From Prorocentrum cordatum (Eukaryota > Sar > Dinophyceae > Prorocentrales > Prorocentraceae), in the NCBI GenBank assembly GCA_963575745.1, contig CAUYUJ010015282.1, positions 1,420,651 through 1,484,650 of the forward strand: a stretch of 64,000 nucleotides of DNA, in the 5' to 3' direction. The position numbers were made by a program, and so were the translations under genes. The notes beneath the pieces are model-generated. The model saw only the letters and a program-made list of their open reading frames with translations. It searched no databases and was not told the DNA's origin. This document shows positions 20,241 to 29,229 of the stretch, in pieces (position 1 is the first letter of the stretch; every line of letters begins with the position of its first letter).

Positions 20241-20589
20241 TAGCGTCGATCAGCCAGCGTGATTTTGTTCAGAAAGGAATGGTACCCGCTGTAGATTATG
20301 TAACAGAGCCGCCTACGCTGATAGCACCGTCCGAGGGCTCTGGGGTAGGCCTTGTAAGGCCACCGAGCTCACGAAGCTGAGGGCTGACGCAGTGCTGGCC
20401 AGCGAGGAGGCCGGCCGACGCAGCGACCAGCAGGCCAAGCTGGCGCGCAACCCTGCGCCCCGTGCGGAGGCTAGGATGGGCATCGGGCTTGCGATGGCGA
20501 CCGCGCTGGCAGCCTCGCGTAGGCGAGAGGACATGGCCAGCCAGATGGCAGCAGCCGGTCGCCTAGACGCCAGCTCGGTTATGCTGGCC

Positions 20590-20672
20590 AGTGTTATGAG
20601 GAGGAGGAGGGGGAGGAGGAGGAGGAGGAGGAGGAGGAGGAGGAGAAGGAGGAGGAGAGGAGGCTGGCGAGC
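20590..20672 (+). repeat. (GGA)n tract inside the LINE 3' region
   Basis: About 80 bases of GGAGGA repeat between the RNase H part and the C-terminal part of the element. It probably expanded after insertion or marks a join. Confidence 0.85.
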
Positions 20673-20683
20673 CGTCGCCGAGT

Positions 20684-21359
20684 TTGTCGTCGTCGAGGCG
20701 GGGGAGTTCGGAGGAGAGAAGAGGCGAGCTGGCCTGCCGCCTTCTGCGCGCGGCCTCCAGGCCACTGGCCGAGGAGGAGGCAAACCCGAGGCCTCCAGTG
20801 CAGGCCAGCGTTGATCCTGTGTTTCCGCACGGGGTTTCAGTGAGCTCGGCCAGCGCTACTGCGCTGGAGGCCCCATCGGATGGTGCGCAGCCAGGCCCCG
20901 CGAGGCGAGATATGAAGCGCGCTGCCAAGCTTGCTGCCAGCGCTGCCAGCGCTGCCAGCGCTAGAGTTGCAGGCCCATCGGCTGACAGCGCGCCCTTTCG
21001 TCAGCGTCTCGGTCCTGAGCTGCCTGCCCCAGTGGATCCCCGGCCAGCCGCGGCCTGCGACGGGCAAGAGGTGGGAGAGCATCTGGGCCATCAGCTCCTT
21101 TTCAGAGCGCCGCTCACGGTTTGGAGACGGCGCGGTGCGTATGCCCGAAAGCAGGGTAAGTTGTTGGGCGCTGAATGCACGATGGGGCCTGCCTGCGGTG
21201 CATCTGTGCAAGTCCCAGGCAGAGAAGATGCGAGCGAGGCGTCGTGATCACCTCGTAGAGGATCTCCACCGCGGCACGGGGCAGCCCCTGGTTTCGGGTC
21301 GGGGGCGACCAAGGCGCGCGTCAGATCGCATTCTGGTTGCTGCCCATGGGATCGCGTAG
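20684..21359 (+). pseudogene. Degenerate C-terminal ribbon region of the LINE
   Basis: Two overlapping frames are needed. The first holds HQLLFRAPLTVWRRRGAYA around 21089, which resembles the VFCSRCGAY zinc-ribbon start of dinoflagellate LINE proteins with the cysteines lost. The second holds LHRGTGQPL near 21260, resembling the GxHPxTGxPL signature that closes such proteins. The frame change and missing cysteines show decay. A 9-base GCTGCCAGC repeat occurs at about 20936-20965. Confidence 0.4.
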
Positions 21360-21522
21360 TAGGGCCGTGCTGGCCTCTTTTCGCAGTGACGCTCTGCCAG
21401 TGCACAGGGCCTCTTGGACCAGCAATCGGACGATTGCCCTGGCTCAGCGCATCGGTTGCCTGAGCCTTAGTCCCAGGTGTTGTTCGTTGCTGCTGTTTCG
21501 GGCGGCGCCTCTCGTAGTAGAT

Positions 21523-21628
21523 CGACACACAGGAGCAAGGCAGAACGCGCAGGATTTTGGCAGAACGCACAGAACAAACAGGAGGACGGCAGAACACACA
21601 GGAACACGGCAGAACACTCAGGAACACA
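21523..21628 (+). repeat. 20-bp minisatellite block between insertions
   Basis: About five units. The right end reads CAGGAACACA directly before the spliced leader. Confidence 0.85.
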
Positions 21629-21650
21629 TCCGTAGCCATTTTGGCTCAAG
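21629..21650 (+). other. Dinoflagellate spliced leader, genome-encoded (copy A)
   Basis: All 22 bases match the DinoSL consensus (TCCGTAGCC...TTGGCTCAAG), which is normally added to mRNA 5' ends by trans-splicing. There is no donor GT and no intron-like sequence of an SL RNA gene after it (GCCATGG follows). It is therefore a retroposed leader and not an SL RNA gene. Confidence 0.95.
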
Positions 21651-21793
21651 GCCATGGAGAACCCGACGACCGCGAGTCGTTCGCGGCGCTCTGAGCGCGA
21701 GGGTCTCCGCGCTTTGGGCCAGTGCACTTCGAGTTTGTGCTTCCTGCTCTCGCGGCGCGAAGGCGCGGCCCCTCGGCCAGCTCTGCAGTGGCC

Positions 21794-24424
21794 ATGGCGG
21801 GGTCCCCGCGCGGCGGCGGCAGCAGCAGGCGCGGCAAGTCCTACTGGCTGTGCAGCTGCGGGGGGTGGAACTGGGGCTGGCGCGCCTCGTGCCTTGGCTG
21901 CGGGCATGCAGCTCCGCCCTGGGCGCTGGGGGTGTCCCCCGCCAAGGCGAGGCCCAAGGCAGACAAGGGCGGATGGGTGGATCAGCCGCGCGAGCGCCGT
22001 GCCCAGAGGCAGGCCCGCAGTGCGGCCTCGCGGGGAGCCTCCGCCAAGTCGCAGACCTCGGCGTCGGCAGCGAGTGGGGCGCCCAGCCGTGGAGGCGCCA
22101 CGGCGATCGAGAGGCTCCAGGCGGCAGTCGAGCAGCTCGAGGCGCTGCAGGCCGAGCCGCCTGACGGCGTGGACGGCTGCTTCACCGACGTCGCGGCCAG
22201 CCAGCTGGAGGCGAAGCGCGCCGAGCTGGGCAGGGCCCAGAAGGCGGCAGCAGAGCAGAAGGCCTCCTCCCTGCCACGGGCAGCGCAGCTCCACAGGGAG
22301 GCGAACGCCATCAGCAAGGGTGAGAAGCGGCTCCGCGCAGCCCGCCAGGAGCTCGAGCGGAAGCAGGCGGCGCGTAGCCTCGTCGAGGCCCAGCTCCAGA
22401 AGGCCCAGAAGGGGCTCGCAGAGCTCGACGCGGAGGTCGAGGAGGCGAGCCCAGCGCTCCAGGTGCTCGAGGAGGCAGCCCGCGAGGAGGCCGAGGCGCT
22501 GCGCCGCCAGCGTGCTGCCGAGTGGGCAGGAACCAGCCAGGTGCCAGGGCTCCTCATGCAGCTGGAGAAGTTGCCCGCGGCCTGGGGCTCCAGCAACTTC
22601 GAGGTGGCATGGGCAGCCATCCGCGCCCAGGTGGCCCAGTGGCCCCCAAGCGTGCGCCGTGGGCTGCGTCCTGCCCCATGGAGGAGATCAGCAGCGACGA
22701 TGGCGATCTCGCAGGTAGCGGTAGCTCCTGGCAGCCACAGCCAGCAGCAGAGCGAGGCCAATCCGAGCGGCGTGGCAAGGCGCATGGCGAGTGGCCGACG
22801 GTGGCCCAGGCATGCAAGCGGGAGTTTGCTGCAGAGGCGGCGGACCTGGCCCCTCTGGCTGCTCGTCATGCTGGCCGCGCCACTGGGAGCCGCGTCGGAG
22901 GAGCACAGCCAGGGCCAACGAGTGCCTAGTCAGACCAGGGCGGCGGGCCTGCACCAGCACGAGTGCGGCCGCGTCGAGGGCGCCCTGGTGGAGTCCCACG
23001 GCATCGACGTCAGCGGCCCGCCCTGGTACCTGGGGCACGCCGCAGGGCCCAGCATTGTCCTCATGCCCCAGGGCGCGGAGGAGAACGAGGTCGGGGCCCA
23101 CGTGTTCGGCACTAGCGAGTGGAGCGGCCCCATCGGCCAAGCAGGCGCACCTCGGCATCCCGAGGCGATGGCAGTGAGAGCGGACCTGCAGCAGCCAGCC
23201 GAGCTGCCACTCAGGGTACGCGCTCGGAGGCTGGAGGCGGCAGCAGCCAGGCACGCCAGGGCCACCACTGCGGTGCGCGGTGCCTCGCCCGCCGACGCGG
23301 TGGTGCGGTCCCTGGAGCGGTTCGGCTGGTACTTCGAGTCGGAGCGGAGCATGGTCGTGGACCTCGGCGACGTGTTCGATCCCATGTTCCTCGGGCCTCG
23401 GGCGATGAGCTTTGAGGCAAGCTCGGTGGCCCTGCAGGCCTCCAACCGCCATGAGAGGCAGAGGCTCAGCTGCGACCCCCTCTTGCTGCGGCTGTTGTTC
23501 GGGGACGCCATCGGGCAACTGCTCGGGCCAGGAGTCGAGCTGTGCGCGAAGGGGCCTACATCGCCAACGCGCACTGGACGATGAGGATCTGGAGGCCTCG
23601 GCAGCCAGCCGATGGCAGGTTCAACGGCAAGCTGTACCTCGACGGCTCGGCCAAGAGTAGCGAAGGGCTCCCTCCTGCTGGCGAGCGCCGCCAGGTGCTG
23701 GCCGCTGCAGCTGCAGAGCCCCCTCTGACTGGAGTGGCCCGTGGCCGCGGCGCTCCTGCCAAGCGGCCACGCCTGGAGAGCAGCCGCTCGACGGGGAGCA
23801 GTACGGCAGCCCTCTCGGCTACCGCTGTCGCCTTCAGCATCCTGGGGCGCGTGCTCAGCTACGCCTGCGCGGGAGGGCGCCCAGGAGATCGTGGCCTGCT
23901 CCAAGCGCGGCGCCTACATGGTGCTGGGCAGCCACGCGGGAGGCAAGTCTCGCCTGAAGGCGCAGTGCCCAGGGCCCAGCTACCTGACCAACAAGTCAGG
24001 CAGGAATCAGCGCAGCCTTTGGGAGCGAGGGCTCCATCCTGGAGGCAGGCCGCAAGCGGACAAGCAGAGAGTGAAGGGGGAGGGCATCCCTGCCTTGCGC
24101 TCGCAAGGGCCGGTGCCAGGGCACGCCCAGGAGCGTTACCTGGAATGGCTCGGCATGGAAGCGGAGCCTGCAGGCGAGGCCTCAGCTGCGGCCAGCAGCT
24201 CTGGCAGCGGCCCAGCGGCCCCTGCGGCGGCGCTGGCGGAGGAGGCTGCGGCTGTCAGCCTGCCCCAGCAGCGTCCAGGCCCGACGAGTGCTGGGCGCCT
24301 CGGCGCAAATGAGGACACCGAGGAGGTGAGCGCTGCCTCGGGCGCAGCGGCGAGCGACGGACAGATGCGCCGCAGGGTCCGCCGCCGTCTGGCGCGCCGC
24401 GGCCTGGAGACTGAGAGTGAGTGA
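21794..24424 (+). pseudogene. Zinc finger / coiled-coil LINE-derivative protein, copy A (broken)
   Basis: Starts at a GCCATGG context and encodes the same protein as copy B downstream: C-x-C...N-x6-C-x2-C finger, Ala/Glu/Arg-rich coiled coil, and post-RT-like FGWYF region. A 16-base deletion at 23550, between AGGGGC repeats that copy B still has (26597 and 26613), shifts the frame and gives TGA at 23582 after 596 codons. A further 8-base deletion near 23878 restores the original frame for the C-terminus, which stays open to 24424. Further upstream, a 28-base loss and a 10-base gain around 22630-22670 cancel out. The C-terminal CSKC of copy B is CSKR here. Copy A is most simply a pseudogene. 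Confidence 0.7.
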
Positions 24425-24589
24425 AGGCTTCCCTGCCTTCCCGCCAGCGCCTGTTGCTCTCTTGTGAGTAGGCTCGCGTGTCTGGCTTTGCTTGGGACTC
24501 GGCGTCTCTCGGGACTTCGGTCCCGCCTGGCCCTGCCCCCGTTTTCTTCCCCGTCCCAGTGCCTTGAAGGCCCCGTCTTTAACTTTAAC

Positions 24590-24642
24590 ACACAGGAGCA
24601 CGGCATAACACACAAGAGCACGGCAGAACACACAGGAGCACA
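24590..24642 (+). repeat. 20-bp minisatellite block between copies A and B
   Basis: About 2.6 units, ending CACAGGAGCACA directly before the second spliced leader. Confidence 0.85.
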
Positions 24643-24664
24643 TCCGTAGCCATTTTGGCTCAAG
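24643..24664 (+). other. Dinoflagellate spliced leader, genome-encoded (copy B)
   Basis: Full 22-base match to DinoSL, immediately followed by a second, shorter leader relict. Confidence 0.95.
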
Positions 24665-24679
24665 CCATTTTGGCTCAAG
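24665..24679 (+). other. Relict spliced leader (3' 15 bases)
   Basis: CCATTTTGGCTCAAG, the leader minus its first seven bases (TCCGTAG). The cut falls right after the AG inside the leader. This is what results if a gene already carrying a genomic leader is transcribed and a new leader is spliced onto that internal AG. Such nested relicts are the established hallmark of recycled dinoflagellate cDNAs (Slamovits and Keeling). Confidence 0.95.
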
Positions 24680-24822
24680 GCCATGGAGAACCCGACGACC
24701 GCGAGTCGTTCGCGGCGCTCTGAGCGCGAGGGTCTCCGCGCTTTGGGCCAGTGCACTTCGAGTTTGTGCTTCCTGCTCTCGCGTCGCGAAGGCGCGGCCC
24801 CTCGGCCAGCTCTGAAGTGGCC

Positions 24823-27489
24823 ATGGCGGGGTCCCCACGCGGCGGCGGCAGCAGCAGGCGCGGCAAGTCCTACGGGATGTGCAGCTGCGGAGGATGGAAC
24901 TGGGACTGGCGCGCCTCGTGCCTTGGCTGTGGGCATGCAGCTCCGCCCTGGGCGCTGGGAATGTCCCCCGCCAAGGCGAGGCCCAAGGCAGACAAGGACG
25001 GATGGGTGGATCAGCCACGCGAGCGCCGTGCCCAGAGGCAGGCCCGCAGTGCGGCCTCGCGGGGGGCCTCCGCCAAGTCGCAGACCTCGGCGTCGGCAGC
25101 GAGTGGGGCGCCCAGCGGTGGAGGCGCCACGGCGATCGAGAGGCTCCAGGCGGCAGTCGAGCAGCTCGAGGCGCTGCAGGCCGAGCCGCCTGACGGCGTG
25201 GACGGCTGCTTCACCGACGTCGTGGCCAGCCAGCTGGAGGCGACGCGCGCCGAGCTGGGCAGGGCCCAGAAGGCGGCTGCAGAGCAGAAGGCCTCCTCCC
25301 TGCCACGGGCAGCGCAGCTCCACAGGGAGGCGAACGCCATCTGCAAGGGTGAGAAGCGGCTCCGCGCAGCCCGCCAGGAGCTCGAGCGGAAGCAGGCGGC
25401 GCGTAGCCTCGTCGAGGCCCAGCTCCAGAAGGCCCAGGAGGGGCTCGCGGAGCTCGACGCGGAGGTCGAGGAGGCGAGCCGAGCGCTCCAGGTGCTCGAG
25501 GAGGCAGCCCGCGAGGAGGCCGAGGCGCTGCGCCGCCAGCGTGCTGCCGAGTGGGCAGGAGCCAGCCAGGTGCCAGGGCTCCCCATGCAGCTGGAGAAGC
25601 TGCCCGCGGCCTGGGGCTCCAGCAACTTCGAGGTGGCCTGGGCAGCCATCCGCGCCCAGGTGGAGGCGGTGCGGGCGCAGCTCGCGGGGGCCCCAGTGGC
25701 CCCCAAGCGTGCGCCTCCTGCCCCATGGAGGAGATCAGCAGCGACGATGGCGATCTCGCAGGTAGCGGTAGCTCCTGACAGCCACAGCCAGCAGCAGAGC
25801 GAGGCCAATCCGAGCGGCGTGGCAAGGCGCATGGCGAGTGGCCGACGGTGGCCCAGGCATGCAAGCGGGAGTTGGCTGCAGAGGCGGCGGACCTGGCTCC
25901 TCTGGCTGCTCGTCATGCTGGCCGCGCCACTGGGGGCCGCGTCGGAGGAGCACCGCCAGGGCCAACGAGTGCCTAGTCAGACCAGGGCGGCGGGCCTGCA
26001 CCAGCACGAGTGCGGCCATGTCGAGGGCGCCCTGGTGGAGTCCCACGGCATCGACGTCGGCGACCCGCCCAAGTACCTGGGGCACGCCGTAGGGCCCAGC
26101 ATTGTCCTCATGCCCCAGGGCGCGGAGGAGAACGAGGTCGGGGCCCACGTGCTCGGCATTAGCGAGTGGAGCGGCCCCATCGGCCAAGCAGGCGTACCTG
26201 GGCATCCCGAGGCGATGGCAGTGAGAGCGGACCTGCAGCAGCCAGCCGAGCTGCCACTCAGGGTACGCGCTCGGAGGCTGGAGGCGGCAGCAGCCAGGCA
26301 CGCCAGGGCCACCACTGCGGTGCGCGGGGCCTCGCCCGCCGACGCGGTGGCGCGGTCCCTGGAGCGGTTCGGCTGGTACTTCGAGTCGGAGCGGAGCATG
26401 GTCGTGGACCTCGGCGACGCGTTCGATCCCATGTTCCTCGGGCCTCGGGCGATGAGCTTTGAGGCAAGCTCGGCGGCCCTGCAGGCCTCCAACCGCCATG
26501 AGATGCAGAGGCTCAGCTGCGACCCCCTCTTGCTGCGGCTGTTGTTCGGGGACGCCATCAGGCAACTGCTCGGGCCAGGAGTCGAGCTGTGCGTGAAGGG
26601 GCAACACGCGCGAGGGGCCTACATCGCCAACACACACTGGACGATGAGGGTCTGGAGGCCTCGGCAGCCAGCCAGGCTCAACGGCAAGCTGTACCTCGAC
26701 GGCTCGGCCAAGAGTAGCGAAGGGCTCCCTCCTGCTGGCGAGCGCCGCCAGGTGCTGGCCGCTGCAGCTGCAGAGCCTCCTCTGACTGGAGTGGCCCTTG
26801 GCCGCGGCGCTCCTGCCAAGCGGCCACGCCTGGAGAGCAGCCGCTCGACGGGGAGCGGTGCGGCAGCCCTCTCGGCTACCGCTGTCGCCTTCAGCATTCT
26901 GGGGCACGTGCTCAGCTACGCCTGCGCGGGCGAAGGCGAGGACACCCAGGAGATCGTGGCCTGCTCCAAGTGCCGCGCCTACAAGGTGCTGGGCAGCCAC
27001 GCGGGAGGCAAGTCTCGCCTGAAGGCGCAGTGCCCAGGGCCCAGCTACCTGACCAACAAGTCAGGCAGGAATCAGCGCAGCCCTTGGGAGCGAGGGCTCC
27101 ATCCTGGAGGCAGGCCGCGAGCGGACAAGCAGAGAGTGAAGGGGGAGGGCATCCCTGCCTTGCGCTCGCAAGGGCCGGTGCCAGGGCACGCCCAGGAGCG
27201 CTACCTGGAATGGCTCGGCATGGAAGCGGAGCCTGCAGGCGAGGCCTCAGCTGCGGCCAGCAGCTCTGGCAGCGGCCCAGCGGCCCCTGCGGCGGCGCTG
27301 GCGGAGGAGGCTGCGGCTGTCAGCCTGCCCCAGCAGCGCCCAGGCCCGACGAGTGCTGGGCGCCTCGGCGCAAACGAGGACACCGAGGAGGTGAGCGCTG
27401 CCTCGGGCGCAGCGGCGAGCGACGGACAGATGAGCCGCAGGGTCCGCCGCCGTCTGGCGCGCCGCGGCCTGGAGACTGAGAGTGAGTGA
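24823..27489 (+). CDS. Intact zinc finger / coiled-coil LINE-derivative protein, copy B (888 aa)
   Basis: The start is the GCCATGG at 24823; the frame is open upstream but without an earlier ATG after the leader. Residues ~18-38 form a RanBP2-like finger (C20, C22, N26, C33, C36). Residues ~103-246 are an Ala/Glu/Arg/Gln-rich coiled coil. A hydrophobic stretch (LLWLLVMLAAPLGAA) lies near 356-375. Residues ~506-565 (LERFGWYFESERSMVVDLG...NRHEMQRL) resemble the post-RT region of the LINE next door (LRRVDWTTSSAYHLVRDEG). LYLDGSA near 622 resembles the start of RNase H. CSKCRAY near 714 with ERGLHPG resembles the C-terminal ribbon. No endonuclease or RT is present. I read it as an internally deleted LINE protein that keeps its nucleic-acid-binding ends. 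The C-terminus is basic (RRVRRRLARRG). A domesticated role is possible but unproven. Confidence 0.6.
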   Translation: MAGSPRGGGSSRRGKSYGMCSCGGWNWDWRASCLGCGHAAPPWALGMSPAKARPKADKDGWVDQPRERRAQRQARSAASRGASAKSQTSASAASGAPSGGGATAIERLQAAVEQLEALQAEPPDGVDGCFTDVVASQLEATRAELGRAQKAAAEQKASSLPRAAQLHREANAICKGEKRLRAARQELERKQAARSLVEAQLQKAQEGLAELDAEVEEASRALQVLEEAAREEAEALRRQRAAEWAGASQVPGLPMQLEKLPAAWGSSNFEVAWAAIRAQVEAVRAQLAGAPVAPKRAPPAPWRRSAATMAISQVAVAPDSHSQQQSEANPSGVARRMASGRRWPRHASGSWLQRRRTWLLWLLVMLAAPLGAASEEHRQGQRVPSQTRAAGLHQHECGHVEGALVESHGIDVGDPPKYLGHAVGPSIVLMPQGAEENEVGAHVLGISEWSGPIGQAGVPGHPEAMAVRADLQQPAELPLRVRARRLEAAAARHARATTAVRGASPADAVARSLERFGWYFESERSMVVDLGDAFDPMFLGPRAMSFEASSAALQASNRHEMQRLSCDPLLLRLLFGDAIRQLLGPGVELCVKGQHARGAYIANTHWTMRVWRPRQPARLNGKLYLDGSAKSSEGLPPAGERRQVLAAAAAEPPLTGVALGRGAPAKRPRLESSRSTGSGAAALSATAVAFSILGHVLSYACAGEGEDTQEIVACSKCRAYKVLGSHAGGKSRLKAQCPGPSYLTNKSGRNQRSPWERGLHPGGRPRADKQRVKGEGIPALRSQGPVPGHAQERYLEWLGMEAEPAGEASAAASSSGSGPAAPAAALAEEAAAVSLPQQRPGPTSAGRLGANEDTEEVSAASGAAASDGQMSRRVRRRLARRGLETESE

Positions 27490-27660
27490 AGGCTTCCCTG
27501 CCTTCCCGCCAGCGCCTGTTGCTCTCTTGTGAGTAGGCTCGCGTGTCTGGCTTTGCTTGGGACTCGGCGTCTCTCGGGACTTTGGTCCCGCCTGGCCCTG
27601 TCCCCGTTTTCCTCCCCTTCCCAGTGCCTTGAAGGCCCCGTCTTTAACTTTAACTTTAAC

Positions 27661-28110
27661 GCACAGGAGCACAGCAGAGCACACAGAGCACACAGGGGCA
27701 CGGCAGAACATACAGGAGCACGGCAGAACAAACAGGAGCACGGCAAAACAGCAAGGAGCACGGTAGAAGAGCACGGCAGAACACATAGGAGCACGGCAGA
27801 ATACACAGGAGCATGGCAGAGCATACAGAGCACACAGAAACATTGCAGAACACACAGGAGCACGGCAGAACTAACAGGAACATGGCATAACCAACAGGAG
27901 CACACAGGAACACGGCAGGACACACAGGAGCACGGCAGAACACAGGAGCACGGCAGAACACATATGAACACGGCAGAGTTTACAGGAGCACGGCCGAACA
28001 CACATGAACACAGCAGAGATTTACAGGAACACGGCAGAACACGCAGGAGCACGGTTAAACACACAGGACACACAGGAACACGGCAGAACACACATGGGCA
28101 CACAGAACAC
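27661..28110 (+). repeat. 20-bp minisatellite block right of copy B
   Basis: About 22 degenerate units of the same 20-base repeat, grading into CATCCTCAGAAAATCGGGAGGAGC, the ~75-bp repeat core. Confidence 0.9.
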
Positions 28111-28179
28111 ACATCCTCAGAAAATCGGGAGGAGCACGGCATACCAACATGATTGTTTGCTCGAAGTGTTTTCTAAAAG

Positions 28180-28520
28180 CTGCCATTTCGTCAGGAACAT
28201 CCTCACACAAAAAATGAGATGTTACTGGCATCATGCGGAGCTCGTTTGTATAAGGCTTCAAGACAGCCTATAAGAGCTCAAACATGGCCCAACGATTTCG
28301 CTAGGGACATCTTCAAACAATAAGCTATTCGCACCATCGCCGTTTATGAAAAACCAACGCTTCGCCTGAGACATCCTCCCAAAATGGGAAGTCGCGAATT
28401 TGGCATATTTTCAAGCATGGGCGTTTCGTTTGAGACATCCTCACCAAAATGATATGTTGGAAGAGTTGCTTTACTATCTCTCATGTCGAAAACGGCGCTC
28501 TCGCTGCAGACATCATCAGA
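28180..28520 (+). repeat. Degenerate ~75-bp GAGACATCCTCA repeats, second block
   Basis: Cores near 28195, 28300, 28363, 28427 and 28505. Same family as 16855-17890. Confidence 0.65.
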
Positions 28521-28524
28521 AAAT

Positions 28525-28770
28525 CGTCTGCAGTGTTCCTGCGTGTTCTGCCGTGCTCCTGTGTATTCTGCCGTGCTCATGTGTCTTCTGCCGTGCTCCT
28601 GTGTGTTATGCCGTGCTCCTGTGTGTTCTGCTGTGGTCCTGTGTGTGTTCTGCAGTGCTCCCGTATGTTCTTCCGTGTTCCTGTGTGTTTGCGTTCTGCC
28701 GTGCTTTTGTGTGTTCTGCCGTGCTCCTGTGTCTTCTGCCGTGCTTTTGTGTGTTCTGCCGTGCTCCGAT
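28525..28770 (-). repeat. 20-bp minisatellite, inverted orientation
   Basis: TTCTGCCGTGCTCCTGTGTG units, the reverse complement of the 27661-28110 block, so the two blocks could pair. Cys-rich plus-strand ORFs here are products of the repeat. Confidence 0.9.
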
Positions 28771-28788
28771 GCTCACCAGGCAGCGCGC

Positions 28789-28925
28789 CTCCAAGATCCG
28801 CCACAAGCGAACGACCCTCAAAGATCCACAACAGAACGAGCACCCCCAAAGATCCGCAAAAACGAGCACCCCCAAGGATCCGCCAAACCGAGCGCGCCCC
28901 GAAGATCCGCCATAGAGAGCACCGC
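28789..28925 (+). repeat. ~27-bp tandem repeat (AAAGATCCGC...GAGCACCCCC)
   Basis: Four to five copies of an AAGATCCGCMAAA-ACGAGC unit, followed by a few 20-bp minisatellite units and an (AC)n run to about 29035. Confidence 0.7.
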
Positions 28926-29229
28926 GACGGTCCGCACGGCAGAAGTCAGGAGCACGGCAGAACACACAGAACACAGAACACACACACACACACACACACG
29001 AGCACGGCAGAACACAGGCTCACGGCAGAACGCACCCCGCACGCACGCCGGCACGCACGTCACGACATACCTGCGCGGCCGACTAACAACAGAGCATACT
29101 TCACACGCTTAGTGGACAAAAGCGACGCTTCCCGTTCTTGTCCGGTCAGGTTCCGCAAAAATGAGCGCTTCGCGACATCCTCAAACAATGGGCTCCAGAG
29201 GGAGCTCCGAAGCAGCATTATCCTGGAAT

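Larger units (their letters stand above)
18387..21522 (+). mobile_element. 5'-truncated LINE-like retrotransposon (pol 3' half)
   Basis: Non-repetitive sequence lies between two blocks of the 20-bp minisatellite. It contains, in LINE order, the end of a reverse transcriptase with a MVDD active-site motif, a post-RT region, a C-x2-C-x8-H-x4-C zinc knuckle, an RNase H-like domain and a C-terminal ribbon-like segment. The left end starts inside the RT, as expected for 5' truncation during reverse transcription. The right end (CGTAGTAGATCG) abuts ACACACAGGAGC. The family is the LINE-like group abundant in dinoflagellate genomes; assignment is from motifs by eye. Confidence 0.7.
21629..24589 (+). 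mobile_element. Leader-tagged retroelement derivative, copy A
   Basis: The unit starts with a complete DinoSL and ends with (TTTAAC)2 at 24578-24589, then minisatellite resumes with ACACAGGAGC. A spliced-leader start shows that the unit was copied from a trans-spliced mRNA. A short tandem tail at the 3' end is common in non-LTR retrotransposons. Its 3' untranslated-like region (24425-24577) matches copy B closely. Confidence 0.75.
24643..27660 (+). mobile_element. Leader-tagged retroelement derivative, copy B
   Basis: Begins with a full DinoSL plus a truncated relict leader, contains an intact long ORF, and ends with (TTTAAC)3 at 27643-27660. CACAGGAGCACA lies immediately before it (24631-24642) and almost immediately after it (27662-27673). 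That could be a target-site duplication, but the flank is itself a 20-bp repeat, so it is not decisive. It differs from copy A by many substitutions and several indels, so B is not a fresh tandem duplicate. Confidence 0.75.

Noticed and set aside
21629-21650. SL RNA gene
   Set aside because: A true SL RNA gene would have a GT donor and a short intron-like Sm-site region after the leader. Here protein-coding sequence follows directly.
21654-22718. ORF of 354 residues starting at the first ATG after the spliced leader (copy A), and its equivalent at 24683-25765
   Set aside because: Ser/Arg-rich in an alternative frame of the zinc finger ORF; no motif. In copy B it ends early while the finger frame continues for 888 codons.
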